Shown here one piece after another: positions 1-7,218 of a stretch of 52,846 nucleotides of DNA (positions are counted from its first letter, which is position 1; every line of letters begins with the position of its first letter). The notes below the pieces were generated by a model, which saw nothing but the letters and a program-made list of their open reading frames with translations, made no database searches and was not told the DNA's origin. The stretch is from a virus: IMG/VR virus record IMGVR_UViG_3300025674_000058, positions 1-52,846 of that record; one strand, 5' to 3'. The position numbers and the translations under genes were made by a program.

Positions 1-92
1 CTTATTTCTCCGCCAACAATCTCGAAAAACTTTTCCTCGCAAATCCGACGAATCAAAGTCGCGTCATTCTTAAAGTTTAGTTTCTTAGCCAT
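1..92 (-). CDS. Hypothetical protein, 5' part, cut by the window edge
   Basis: The frame starts with ATG at 92 and runs off the left edge after about 30 residues (MAKKLNFKND...). Its first 8 bases overlap the end of the next gene (ATGGCTAA), the tight coupling seen throughout this minus operon. The encoded stretch is short, charged and not recognisable. The fragment at the right edge (52664-52846) has the same strand and the right polarity to be its 3' half if the molecule is circular. Joined exactly as given, the two halves differ by one base of frame. Confidence 0.6.
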   Translation of the reverse strand, partial: MAKKLNFKNDATLIRRICEEKFFEIVGGEI

Positions 93-489
93 ACTTCTCT
101 TGTTCTTTTTTAACAACGGATAATCTGCTTCTCATGGCTTCAAACTGCTTTTCACAGCTATCGTACAATCGTTGGTAGGTTCGGTAAGCGGCATCTGCCT
201 TTCTTACCTCGAAGTCTTTTTTGGTTACTAATATTTTCGCCCAAAAGTCGGCTTTAGAAATACTCTCCCCTTCGTTTATTTGCCCTTGCTTGTGTTGCAA
301 AAATTCCTCTTCTTTTTGGTGTTCTAACTGCAACTTATCGTAATACTTAACCGCATAAGACTCGTTCACAGTAGCTATGAGCGACGCTAAATCAGACACG
401 CAAATAGAAAGACTGTTAGGGTCTTCAAAGTTATCTCTTGCCCGCGCAACAATCTCGTCAAGCATTGATTTCAACTGCTTATATGTCAT
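85..489 (-). CDS. Hypothetical helical protein
   Basis: 134 aa, rich in Lys, Glu and Gln with long predicted helices, probably forming coiled coils in the middle and C-terminal thirds. It has no membrane segment, signal peptide or motif I recognise. The ATG overlaps the stop of the upstream gene (ATGA) and its own stop overlaps the following start, so it belongs to a three- or four-gene early operon read leftward from the promoter near 1070. Function unknown. Confidence 0.75.
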   Translation of the reverse strand: MTYKQLKSMLDEIVARARDNFEDPNSLSICVSDLASLIATVNESYAVKYYDKLQLEHQKEEEFLQHKQGQINEGESISKADFWAKILVTKKDFEVRKADAAYRTYQRLYDSCEKQFEAMRSRLSVVKKEQEKYG

Positions 490-842
490 ACTAAGTATTG
501 TTTGTAAATATCAATATCCCACATAAGCTTAACTCCGAACCGAACGCAATCGTCAATAAAATCTGACACGTCTTTTGGCGGAGAAAGGGTTACTCCCTTA
601 ATGCAATAAGCATCGTCTGAGATAATAACTTCGGTTTGGTCGGCTCTTAGTGACTCGAAAAATATGTGCGCAAAATCCCGCGAAAAAGGCTTTTGGTAAA
701 TCTGAACTGCGTTGCGAATCTTCACCGCATCTTTAGTCAACCTACTGTCGTAGATTAAATCTAAAAACCTTTTTGCTTGAAACGGTGATGTGTAAAACCC
801 GTCAAACCACTCTGAGTAATCTTGCTGTTGCTCCCTAGACAT
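486..842 (-). CDS. Hypothetical protein
   Basis: 118 aa from the ATG at 842 (MSREQQQDYS). A TTG nine bases upstream is in frame, but the ATG gives an 8-base overlap with the upstream stop (ATGTCTAG), the same arrangement as at the next junction, so I prefer it. The protein is soluble and mixed alpha/beta with no recognised domain. It is the second gene of the leftward operon. Function unknown. Confidence 0.7.
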   Translation of the reverse strand: MSREQQQDYSEWFDGFYTSPFQAKRFLDLIYDSRLTKDAVKIRNAVQIYQKPFSRDFAHIFFESLRADQTEVIISDDAYCIKGVTLSPPKDVSDFIDDCVRFGVKLMWDIDIYKQYLV

Positions 843-1059
843 TTTGGTCAATTATTTTGTTTTCTATCGCGTTAAAAAGCGTGTCTTTTTTTCCGTCTAT
901 CTCCACCTCAACATTCAAAAACGGGAACTCTTCATAGCCATTTATATCGTAAATTGCGTTTTGTTCAGAGTCGTAGAACAATTCAAATAGAACGTCCTTT
1001 TTTCCGTAAACAACTATCTTGTAATCGTTAAGCCTCGTTTTGGTAATGGTTAGTTTCAT
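835..1059 (-). CDS. Small hypothetical protein, first gene of the leftward operon
   Basis: 74 aa from the ATG at 1059 (MKLTITKTRL). The frame stays open further upstream, but a TATGTTTG promoter core lies inside that extension at 1075-1068, so the mRNA can only begin a few bases before 1059. That makes the message leaderless or nearly so. The sequence alternates short beta-like strands and charged turns. No family recognised. Confidence 0.7.
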   Translation of the reverse strand: MKLTITKTRLNDYKIVVYGKKDVLFELFYDSEQNAIYDINGYEEFPFLNVEVEIDGKKDTLFNAIENKIIDQNV

Positions 1060-1067
1060 AAACTTTG

Positions 1068-1075
1068 CAAACATA
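1068..1075 (-). promoter_or_regulatory. Bacteroidota promoter core TATGTTTG (leftward operon)
   Basis: TATGTTTG matches the Bacteroidota sigma-A -7 consensus TAnnTTTG. It lies in the wider context TTTTGCGTATnTTTGC, which recurs at 2761 and 7650. Only 8 bases separate the core from the ATG at 1059. Confidence 0.75.
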
Positions 1076-1122
1076 CGCAAAAAAAACTTCATAAAAAACT
1101 TTTTTGTTAAATATTTTTTACC

Positions 1123-1130
1123 TATCTTTG
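1123..1130 (+). promoter_or_regulatory. Promoter core TATCTTTG upstream of the recA leader
   Basis: TATCTTTG matches TAnnTTTG, with a TTTG-containing element about 19 bases upstream (TTTTTGTTAA at 1101-1110). Transcription would start near 1136, exactly where the folded segment begins. It is divergent from the promoter at 1068-1075. Confidence 0.7.
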
Positions 1131-1268
1131 CCGCGATGAGTTAAAGTTTCTCATCGGGCGAGTTGACGGCGTGCCCCAACAAAAAGGTACTGCGACGAGG
1201 ATACTTCATCGACGAGCAGAGAAAGTCAACAAGATAAAATGCGGGTTCTCCCGCGCGCGCTTGCGCGT
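1131..1268 (+). ncRNA. Candidate structured noncoding RNA or leader
   Basis: No reading frame of note is present, but complementary segments are dense: GATGAG 1135-1140 with CTCATC 1150-1155; GGGC 1156-1159 with GCCC 1173-1176; GTTGAC 1162-1167 with GTCAAC 1225-1230 (alternatively GTTG 1162-1165 with CAAC 1177-1180); GCGGG 1241-1245 with CCCGC 1250-1254 around a TTCT loop; and GCGC 1255-1258 with GCGC 1263-1266. The GC content is well above that of the flanks. It starts at the expected start site of the promoter at 1123. It could be a stand-alone RNA ending near 1270 or the 5' part of the recA leader. I recognise no known RNA family. Confidence 0.45.
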
Positions 1269-1272
1269 TCTT

Positions 1273-1280
1273 TATCTTTG
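1273..1280 (+). promoter_or_regulatory. Second promoter core TATCTTTG upstream of recA
   Basis: TATCTTTG immediately follows the GC-rich hairpins at 1241-1266. The -33 region is poor, so this promoter may be weak or regulated. It would give a leader of about 110 bases for the recA-like gene. Confidence 0.5.
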
Positions 1281-1297
1281 ACGGCTTTTTTCTGTTT

Positions 1298-1362
1298 ACT
1301 GCTCTAAGTTTCTTATCTCGGAGCAGTTATTACTTAGTACAGTGTTATCGTAGACTAAGTAA
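1298..1362 (+). promoter_or_regulatory. Two hairpins in the recA leader
   Basis: ACTGCTC (1298-1304) pairs with GAGCAGT (1321-1327). TTACTTAG (1330-1337) pairs with CTAAGTAA (1355-1362), extended inward by TAC/GTA. Neither is followed by a T-run, so they are not obvious terminators. They lie just before a GTG start codon and may control recA translation or mRNA stability. Confidence 0.4.
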
Positions 1363-1394
1363 GATTAGATAAAACTTAATACAAAAAAAAATAA

Positions 1395-2270
1395 GTGAAA
1401 TTAGTAAGTTTAGATAGTACAGTAACCGAGAAAGTAGATGTTATTTCTACTGGTAGTTTTTTAGTAGACATGGCTTCGGGTATTGGAGGGTTTCCCCGAG
1501 GAAGGATTGTAGAGTTGTTCGGTTTTGAGTCTACTTCCAAAACAACACTTGCTATTCACACAGTAGCACAAGCAAACAAAAAAAAACTGAGAGCAGCCTA
1601 CATAGATGCTGAACACGCTTTTGACAGAGAGTACGCACAGAATCTTGGTGTGGACTTTAGCTTAACTGACTTTGGGCAACCCGACAACGGGGAGGAAGGA
1701 CTGAACGCTGTTATTGAAGCTTGCGAAAGTGGTAAGTACGGAGTTGTTGTTGTGGACTCTGTTGCTGCACTAACCCCAAAAGCAGAAATAGAAGGTCAAG
1801 TTGGCGATTCGGTTATTGGACTTCACGCAAGACTTATGAGCCAAACTTTGCGCAAACTTGTAGGAGTAGCAAACCGAACAAAAACACTTGTTATTTTTAT
1901 TAATCAGTTTAGGTCAAAGATTGGTGTTAGCTTTGGAGACCCTAGAGTAACAACAGGTGGTAACGCACTTAGGTTTTACGCTTCTATGAGGCTAGAGTTT
2001 AACCGAACAAAAGAAGACGGAAACGACCTCATCAAAATCAAATTCGTAAAAAACAAACTAGCCCCGCCATTCACAAAAACTGAAACAAAAGTTTTCTACG
2101 GCAAAGGAATCTCGCAGAGCTATGAACTCTTGCAACTAGCCTTAGAGCAAGGGATAATCACAAAGGGCGGTAGTTGGTACAAGTACAACGAAGAAAAAGC
2201 ACAAGGAGAAACCGCAGCGCTAAACATTGTGGAGGATAACTTTGAAGAAATTAAAAAACAAGTCTTTTGA
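1395..2270 (+). CDS. recA: RecA-like recombinase with altered Walker A
   Basis: 291 aa with a GTG start preceded by an A-rich stretch rather than a Shine-Dalgarno. RecA landmarks occur in order: the ATP-binding loop GFESTSKTT (residues 43-51), the catalytic-type Glu in DAEHAFD (E73), Walker B VVVVDS (D121), the EIEGQVGDS helix region (131-139), and the L2/ssDNA loop around INQFRSKIGVSFGDP (169-183). The usual loop is GPESSGKTT; here the Gly before Lys is Ser48 and the Pro is Phe44. It is shorter than bacterial RecA (about 350 aa) because the C-terminal domain is reduced. Expected role is strand exchange or repair of phage DNA with the SSB encoded next. ATPase competence is uncertain because of the G-to-S change. 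Confidence 0.9.
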   Translation: MKLVSLDSTVTEKVDVISTGSFLVDMASGIGGFPRGRIVELFGFESTSKTTLAIHTVAQANKKKLRAAYIDAEHAFDREYAQNLGVDFSLTDFGQPDNGEEGLNAVIEACESGKYGVVVVDSVAALTPKAEIEGQVGDSVIGLHARLMSQTLRKLVGVANRTKTLVIFINQFRSKIGVSFGDPRVTTGGNALRFYASMRLEFNRTKEDGNDLIKIKFVKNKLAPPFTKTETKVFYGKGISQSYELLQLALEQGIITKGGSWYKYNEEKAQGETAALNIVEDNFEEIKKQVF

Positions 2271-2360
2271 AATACGTATTTAAAACAAACATTCTTGGAT
2301 AAGGTAAACGAGGCTTTAAACTACCACGAAATAAATTTGGACGAAATGTGCCTAGATTAA
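2271..2360 (+). other. In-frame open continuation after the recA TGA stop
   Basis: After the TGA at 2268-2270 the same frame stays open for 29 sense codons to a TAA at 2358. It encodes an acidic, coding-like tail that ends NLDEMCLD. There is no good start codon of its own. It may be a readthrough tail, a decayed former C-terminus, or chance. Confidence 0.25.
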
Positions 2361-2371
2361 AAGTTTTTACT

Positions 2372-2379
2372 TATATTTG
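2372..2379 (+). promoter_or_regulatory. Promoter core TATATTTG for the SSB-like gene
   Basis: TATATTTG lies 15 bases before the ATG at 2395. An in-frame TTG inside this box is therefore not the start codon. Confidence 0.75.
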
Positions 2380-2394
2380 CCAAAACTGAAAAAA

Positions 2395-2733
2395 ATGGAA
2401 TTAAAAGCAAAATTCGTGAAGCTACTAGACTTCGCATCAGGAGAAGGAAAAAACGGTGTTTGGAAAAAACAAGAGTTCTTGGTTGAAACAGGGGATAAGT
2501 ACCCGAAAAATGTAAAGATTGTAGCTTGGGGAGAAGATGTCATCGACTCGCTAAAAGGATTTACAGGGGGCGACGATATAACCGCACACATCGACATCGA
2601 ATCTCGTGAGTACAAAGAAAAGTACTACACAGACGTAAAGGCTTGGAAGATTGAAGGAGGCTCGCAAAAAGCACCTAAACCACAAGAGCCAAAAGAGTCA
2701 CTAGCCGAGGTTGAAGACGACCTACCGTTTTAA
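2395..2733 (+). CDS. Single-stranded DNA-binding protein, DUF3127-like OB fold
   Basis: 112 aa from the ATG at 2395. The layout matches the DUF3127 family of Bacteroidota: an N-terminal MELKAKFVKLL strand, WKKQEFLVET, a V..WG strand, and the signature DIESREYKEKYYTDVKAW near residues 72-89. A Pro/Glu-rich linker follows, and then an acidic tip ending EVEDDLPF. The tip matches the DDxPF tail that SSBs use to recruit partner proteins. It sits directly after recA, consistent with a recombination/replication role. Confidence 0.85.
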   Translation: MELKAKFVKLLDFASGEGKNGVWKKQEFLVETGDKYPKNVKIVAWGEDVIDSLKGFTGGDDITAHIDIESREYKEKYYTDVKAWKIEGGSQKAPKPQEPKESLAEVEDDLPF

Positions 2734-2760
2734 CAAGCAATGACTAAGGGTTCTTTTGCG

Positions 2761-2768
2761 TATATTTG
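2761..2768 (+). promoter_or_regulatory. Promoter core TATATTTG
   Basis: TTTTGCGTATATTTGC shares an extended context with the boxes at 1068 and 7650. The leader to the ATG at 2784 is 15 bases. Confidence 0.75.
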
Positions 2769-2783
2769 CAAAAATTTGTTATT

Positions 2784-3086
2784 ATGAAACCTTATTTACA
2801 GAAAAACGAAAAGGACGTGGACGCTGTTAGAATTAGCGACAGAGAACTAAAATCTTTGTACGAGAAAAGAGAATCCCTTCCTTTTGGTGGTGTTTACTTT
2901 GAGCCAATAGAGGTTAAGCCTAAAGGTGGCGCTCCTAGAAAGTACCGAGTGGTTTTAAAAAACTCAAAAGGTATTTTTATTGGTTACAACGGTGATTTTA
3001 TTGTTAAAGACCAAACAGGAGAACTTTCAATTTGGTCTAAGGACGCTTTTGAAGCCGCCTTTGCCTCAGTAAAAGATGCTAAGTAG
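2784..3086 (+). CDS. Hypothetical protein
   Basis: 100 aa from the ATG at 2784 (MKPYLQKNEK); the upstream in-frame TTG lies inside the promoter core and is rejected. The sequence predicts a beta-rich fold with several lysines (VKPKGGAPRKYRVVLKN near residues 46-62). It is the first gene of an overlapping run that continues to the terminase genes. No family recognised. Confidence 0.75.
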   Translation: MKPYLQKNEKDVDAVRISDRELKSLYEKRESLPFGGVYFEPIEVKPKGGAPRKYRVVLKNSKGIFIGYNGDFIVKDQTGELSIWSKDAFEAAFASVKDAK

Positions 3087-3336
3087 ATACAACGACGTTC
3101 GTAGCGTAACAATCATTTTCCCCTCGCAAAAACAAGAAATGCGATTTAATGTTGGCGGGGAGATTGGTCAAAGCGGAATAAAGGTAACTGCAATAATCGT
3201 AAACGAAATTTTCGTTATGGAAGGTGGAGAACCGAGAGTTGAAGTTGTGGCTATAAACACAAAAGAAGAATACCCAACAGAGAAGGTTTGGAAATCTTAC
3301 CCCTTTAGTTGGTGTGGTCTTGAACAGAATTTATGA
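3076..3336 (+). CDS. Hypothetical beta-rich protein
   Basis: 86 aa. It overlaps the preceding gene by 11 bases and the next by 4 (ATGA), so it is translationally coupled. It alternates hydrophobic strands (SVTIIFPS, IKVTAIIVNEIFVM, VEVVAIN) and resembles a small beta barrel. No motif recognised. Function unknown. Confidence 0.75.
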   Translation: MLSRYNDVRSVTIIFPSQKQEMRFNVGGEIGQSGIKVTAIIVNEIFVMEGGEPRVEVVAINTKEEYPTEKVWKSYPFSWCGLEQNL

Positions 3337-4112
3337 AAAGTATCGGGCGGTTTTTAATACAAGTACCTTCAAAAAAGCAATACGAAATAAATATTGCTGG
3401 CAAGGTGTTTCATCAAGCCGCTCAATTTGGCTCAGAGTTCGATAACGTCTTTCAGTTTGGTGAAATATTAGCTTGCCCAAAAGACGAACCAATAAAAGCG
3501 GGAGATGTAGTTTACTTCTCCCACATGGTTTACAAAGACGAAAACCACATCAAGCACGAAGGAAAGGATATATTCTCAATCCCCGACAGAAAGTTTAAAG
3601 CAGACGTTGAGGGGTTTATGCCCGTTGCGCTTTTTAAGTTGAACAAAACAAACATTGAACCGCTTTACCACGTTACCGTTTGTAAACCAATAACCGAAAA
3701 GAAAAGCAAGCTATCGCTTGAAAAAGAAGTGGAGCAAAAAGCAGAGGTTATTGTCTCAAATGTTTACAAAAAAGGCGACATCGTTGAGTTTACACAACAC
3801 GCAGACTACGAGGTTAGTTATCGGGGGCAAAAGCTAAAAGCAATACACAACCGATACATAACACATTGTAACGGAGAGATTATGGAAGGGTGGTGTGTTG
3901 TAGAACCGTTTGACCAAATGCAAGAAAAAGGAAACTTATTAGTTCCTATTCGCACACTTATGGGCACGGCTTCTGTGGGTATTGTAACCGAAGGTAAGCA
4001 CAAGGGAGAAAGAGTTGTTTTCAAAAAGAACTCTGTTTTTAGAGATAATTTTAATGTAATAAAAGAGGAGCAAATTTTGGCTCTGTGGAAAGAAGATGGA
4101 CTACAAGCTTGA
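3333..4112 (+). CDS. Tandem GroES-like co-chaperonin
   Basis: 259 aa. The N-terminal part (about 1-90) reads like a GroES barrel: an RFLIQVPS strand, a polar mobile-loop-like stretch around 20-40, FGEILACP, then IKAGDVVYFSHMVYK and a closing strand. The C-terminal part (about 180-259) repeats the pattern: GWCVVEP, a polar loop, ASVGIVTEG, ERVVFKKNS and NVIKEEQILAL, which mirrors the GroES ending in ...DILAI. Two barrels in one chain recall chloroplast Cpn20. A shorter GroES-like gene lies at 8534. The likely role is to cap host GroEL for folding phage capsid proteins, as T4 gp31 does. The fold call is by eye. Confidence 0.6.
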   Translation: MKSIGRFLIQVPSKKQYEINIAGKVFHQAAQFGSEFDNVFQFGEILACPKDEPIKAGDVVYFSHMVYKDENHIKHEGKDIFSIPDRKFKADVEGFMPVALFKLNKTNIEPLYHVTVCKPITEKKSKLSLEKEVEQKAEVIVSNVYKKGDIVEFTQHADYEVSYRGQKLKAIHNRYITHCNGEIMEGWCVVEPFDQMQEKGNLLVPIRTLMGTASVGIVTEGKHKGERVVFKKNSVFRDNFNVIKEEQILALWKEDGLQA

Positions 4113-4413
4113 GTATGAAAAACTAAAAAAGGAATACGATAAATTAGTGGAGGTTTTTTCAGATGAGATTGACGCTAATTTGTACGTAACCTTGCGCTAC
4201 AAACTAAAGCAAATGACAGAAGCTTTGGGCGATGTTCAGTACGACATCAATAGCGACAAAGACGACAAGCTTCAAGAGCGCGTAGATAGGTTTTATACCA
4301 ACATACCCAAAGTTTATCAAGCCATAGAACTCACAAAGTCAAAGGCAACTGTGGAATCTCGAAAGAAAGCGCAGTTAGGCTTCTCGCCTGAAAGTTATGC
4401 CAACAAAGGGTAG
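4096..4413 (+). CDS. Coiled-coil protein, candidate terminase small subunit
   Basis: 105 aa, strongly helical, with an N-terminal coiled coil (LEYEKLKKEYDKL) and a basic C-terminus. It overlaps the GroES-like gene and the large terminase gene by 17 bases each. Position and size fit a small terminase subunit, but no helix-turn-helix is obvious. The assignment rests on context alone. Confidence 0.5.
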   Translation: MDYKLEYEKLKKEYDKLVEVFSDEIDANLYVTLRYKLKQMTEALGDVQYDINSDKDDKLQERVDRFYTNIPKVYQAIELTKSKATVESRKKAQLGFSPESYANKG

Positions 4414-6460
4414 CGAAGAAAAAAAAGCGTACTTAGCATTTAAGCGAGAGAGAACTCTTCGCGGTGGGATTCAAATAACCTTACCTTCCCCACCAAACAT
4501 AACCGACATTGCCAACTACGGGGTAAAGGACGAAAACAAAAGAACATTTCCTTACGTCAACTTAAAAGAAGAGTTTGACACGCAACCCCCCGAAATAAAG
4601 AAAAAAATAGCAGACCGAGAACACACAAGGGTAAGGCGTGGTTTTTGGTTCTTTAACGGGAGCAACGACAACATAACCCTAGAGTACGTTACAGGCGACC
4701 ACTACTTTTTATTAAACTATTTTCCAATCACAATAAGCAAGGTTGACGGCTCTACGGGTGGGGTTGGAAACGCAAGCTTTATCGACGCGCAAAGAGATTT
4801 GTGGTACGTTTGGGAGTACGTTAAAACAAACCCAAACCTTCACGGGCTACTGCTTTTCTCAGGTCGTCGTTTTTCTAAAACCACCTTTGCTTGTGCTAAC
4901 GGCTACCTTTCTACAATAAGCCAATACGCGGCTAACTTCGCCATTCAGTCAAAGACACGAAACGATGCGAAAGACAAAGTTTTTGGGGATATTATTATTC
5001 GGGCTTGGAAAAAGATGCACCCACTTTGGAAACCAAAATCCACAGGAAACGCAAACCCAAAGACAGAACTTGTTTTCGATATGCCCTCATCCAAAAAGGA
5101 GGAGCTTGGCGGGGAAACGGGCGACTATTTAGGCTCTCGTATTTATTACGAATCAGCATCCAACGCAGCCCTCGACGGTTCGCGAAACACGTTTGTTTAT
5201 CACGATGAGATTGCAAAACCCGAAACGGGTGTTGACCCTGAGAAAAGGTGGTACATTTCAAGACCTACTTTAGAGGACGGCGCAAACATTATAGGTAAAG
5301 CAATACTGACAACAACAGTAGACGACGACCAAACCGAAAAGGCAGCGGCAGAAGCTACTAGAAGTTTGTTCGATAAATCAGACCCAAACGAATTAGACCC
5401 ATTTCTAAAAAGTACAAAGAGTGGTCTTATTCGGTATTTTAACCCAGCTTGGTACGGGTTTAGAGGCTCGCACGAAGGGCAAGCTTTTATTGATAAGTGG
5501 GGGTACTCACAAATTGAGTTTACCAAAAAGTATCACGAGGCTAAAATGTCTAGGTTAACGGGAAACGACTTAATATCTTATAGAAGGAAGTTTCCTCAAG
5601 ATGAGTCTGATATATTTTTAGCAGACACAAACTCTTCGCCACTTGACCTTAAAAACATTTACGACCAATACGAATTTAACGAAAACGGTGGGGCAGACCA
5701 CCTAAGACGCGGGGACTTTTACAGAGAGGGAGGTCACGACGAGGGTATCGTTAAGTTTAAATCACACGGAAACGGAAGGTGGCTTATTAGCGAGTTGTCG
5801 AGGTTAGAAGACCAAAACGCTTATGTGTTTAGAAACGGTCAGATGACCCCCGCAAGGGACGAGTTTAGAATTGGCGTTGACCCAATCGACACGGGAGAAA
5901 CGGTAGATAAAGACGGCTCTAACGCTGCTGCTTTAGTTAGCGGTGCAAACGGAACAGAGTGGTGCGCCTTGTACTTACACAGACCTCCAAAGCCTGAGAT
6001 ATTTTACGAAGATATGATTATGGCTGCTGAGTTTTATTCCGCGCCGATTCTAATTGAAAGAAACAAAGTAGGGTGTGTTAACCACTTCGTCGACAGGGGG
6101 CGTTCGGGCTACTTACTTCACGACCCATTAGAAACCGACATAAAAAGAAGACTCAAAGCTTTTGGTTTTTACATGAAGGACGAAACAAAACGAAGAGAGC
6201 TTGTGAACATACTCATAAGCCACGTTTACGACTTTATAGGAAGAAGGGCTGATGGTTTTGGGGTTTGTCCCTTTAATGAACTTTTGGACGATTGGACTAA
6301 GTTTGAACCTTCAAAGAAGTGGACAAAGAATGACTTGTCGGTTGCCTCGATGTTAAGCTTGGCTGCTTGGCGCAATCCTATAAACAAAGTTTCGCACAGG
6401 CACATAAAAAGGTTGTTGCCAAAGTTTGATAACTCAGGGAAAATAAGTAGAAGAATATGA
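4397..6460 (+). CDS. terL: Terminase large subunit
   Basis: 687 aa DNA-packaging motor. The ATPase domain carries a Walker A-like GRRFSKTT (residues 156-163, with Ser at the usual Gly before Lys) and Walker B FVYHDE (D270, E271). The C-terminal RNase H-like nuclease shows the expected acidic triad: D495 in FRIGVDPIDT, a Glu in LIERNK near 553, and D646 in NDLSVASML. Length and order are typical for tailed phages. It follows the candidate small subunit and overlaps the next gene by 4 bases. Confidence 0.93.
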   Translation: MPTKGSEEKKAYLAFKRERTLRGGIQITLPSPPNITDIANYGVKDENKRTFPYVNLKEEFDTQPPEIKKKIADREHTRVRRGFWFFNGSNDNITLEYVTGDHYFLLNYFPITISKVDGSTGGVGNASFIDAQRDLWYVWEYVKTNPNLHGLLLFSGRRFSKTTFACANGYLSTISQYAANFAIQSKTRNDAKDKVFGDIIIRAWKKMHPLWKPKSTGNANPKTELVFDMPSSKKEELGGETGDYLGSRIYYESASNAALDGSRNTFVYHDEIAKPETGVDPEKRWYISRPTLEDGANIIGKAILTTTVDDDQTEKAAAEATRSLFDKSDPNELDPFLKSTKSGLIRYFNPAWYGFRGSHEGQAFIDKWGYSQIEFTKKYHEAKMSRLTGNDLISYRRKFPQDESDIFLADTNSSPLDLKNIYDQYEFNENGGADHLRRGDFYREGGHDEGIVKFKSHGNGRWLISELSRLEDQNAYVFRNGQMTPARDEFRIGVDPIDTGETVDKDGSNAAALVSGANGTEWCALYLHRPPKPEIFYEDMIMAAEFYSAPILIERNKVGCVNHFVDRGRSGYLLHDPLETDIKRRLKAFGFYMKDETKRRELVNILISHVYDFIGRRADGFGVCPFNELLDDWTKFEPSKKWTKNDLSVASMLSLAAWRNPINKVSHRHIKRLLPKFDNSGKISRRI

Positions 6461-7140
6461 TTTGGGAAAACTTCAATAATTGGCAAAAAAGACTTTGGTA
6501 CGTCCCCGAAGATGTGGCGCAAAAGGTTGGTAGTGTAAAAACGGGAAAAAACGTAGCAATACTTGAACACAAGGGGGAAAAAATAGACTTAGGCTACGCG
6601 GTAGCTAAATCATCCGACTTAATGGCAAAGGTGCATCAAGGAAAGGGTGGCTTGGAATGTGAGTGGGCTTTTAATCGCGGCGTTTATAGTATAGATTGCA
6701 AAATACAAGAACCGATAATAAGCGGTCTTTGGCACGCACCACTATGGTTTATAAGTGAAAGCAAAAACGAAATAATGCCCGAAATAGACGTTTGCGAGGC
6801 TTACTATGGTGTAAAAAAGAACCACGCAGATATTTTCCGCGCACTAGGGATTCCGAGTAATTGGTGGATAAAAACAAGGCGAATGGAATCCAACCTACAC
6901 TTTGGAAAGGTTTACAAATCAAAGCACCACCACAAAGAGGGAAATATAAATCACGGCTCAAAGGACTTCACAGATTGGGTAACTTACAAAATGGTTTGGG
7001 ACAGGGACGTGGAGATTTTTTACAACGACAAAAGGGTGCGGGTTTTTAAAAACTTTCGCTCTCCCGCAAACCTCATCCCGATAATTTCAGCGTCGAACGG
7101 AAAAATAATTGCAACAAATTTTTCGTATTCAAGTTTTTAG
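6457..7140 (+). CDS. GH16-like glycoside hydrolase (candidate depolymerase)
   Basis: 227 aa. The centre contains LWHAPLWFIS followed by PEIDVCEAYYG, matching the ExDxxE catalytic signature of glycoside hydrolase family 16 (laminarinase, agarase and carrageenase group). Later, DWVTYKMVWDRDVEIFYND resembles the family's sheet in which the substrate is viewed from the concave face. There is no signal peptide. It overlaps terL by ATGA, so it is co-expressed with packaging genes. It could be a virion-borne depolymerase that opens host surface glycans, or a lysis aid. Substrate cannot be read from sequence. Confidence 0.65.
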   Translation: MIWENFNNWQKRLWYVPEDVAQKVGSVKTGKNVAILEHKGEKIDLGYAVAKSSDLMAKVHQGKGGLECEWAFNRGVYSIDCKIQEPIISGLWHAPLWFISESKNEIMPEIDVCEAYYGVKKNHADIFRALGIPSNWWIKTRRMESNLHFGKVYKSKHHHKEGNINHGSKDFTDWVTYKMVWDRDVEIFYNDKRVRVFKNFRSPANLIPIISASNGKIIATNFSYSSF

Positions 7141-7142
7141 TT

Positions 7143-7150
7143 TACTTTTG
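7143..7150 (+). promoter_or_regulatory. Promoter core TACTTTTG before the cassette gene
   Basis: TACTTTTG fits TAnnTTTG and begins just after the stop of the GH16-like gene. The 68-base leader holds an inverted repeat (CTCTCG 7169-7174 with CGAGAG 7190-7195). Confidence 0.5.
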
Positions 7151-7218
7151 TCAACCTTTTGCGGTAAACTCTCGTTGCCGTTTTAAATACGAGAGGTTAA
7201 TTTTCAAATTACAACAAA

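Noticed and set aside
1131-1268. tRNA or hammerhead ribozyme in the folded segment
   Set aside because: No cloverleaf with a T-loop GTTCGA-type motif and no CTGATGA ... GAAA core in the right order.
2367-2615. Minus-strand frame opposite the SSB-like gene
   Set aside because: It is the shadow of a clear coding sequence with a promoter and family match on the other strand.
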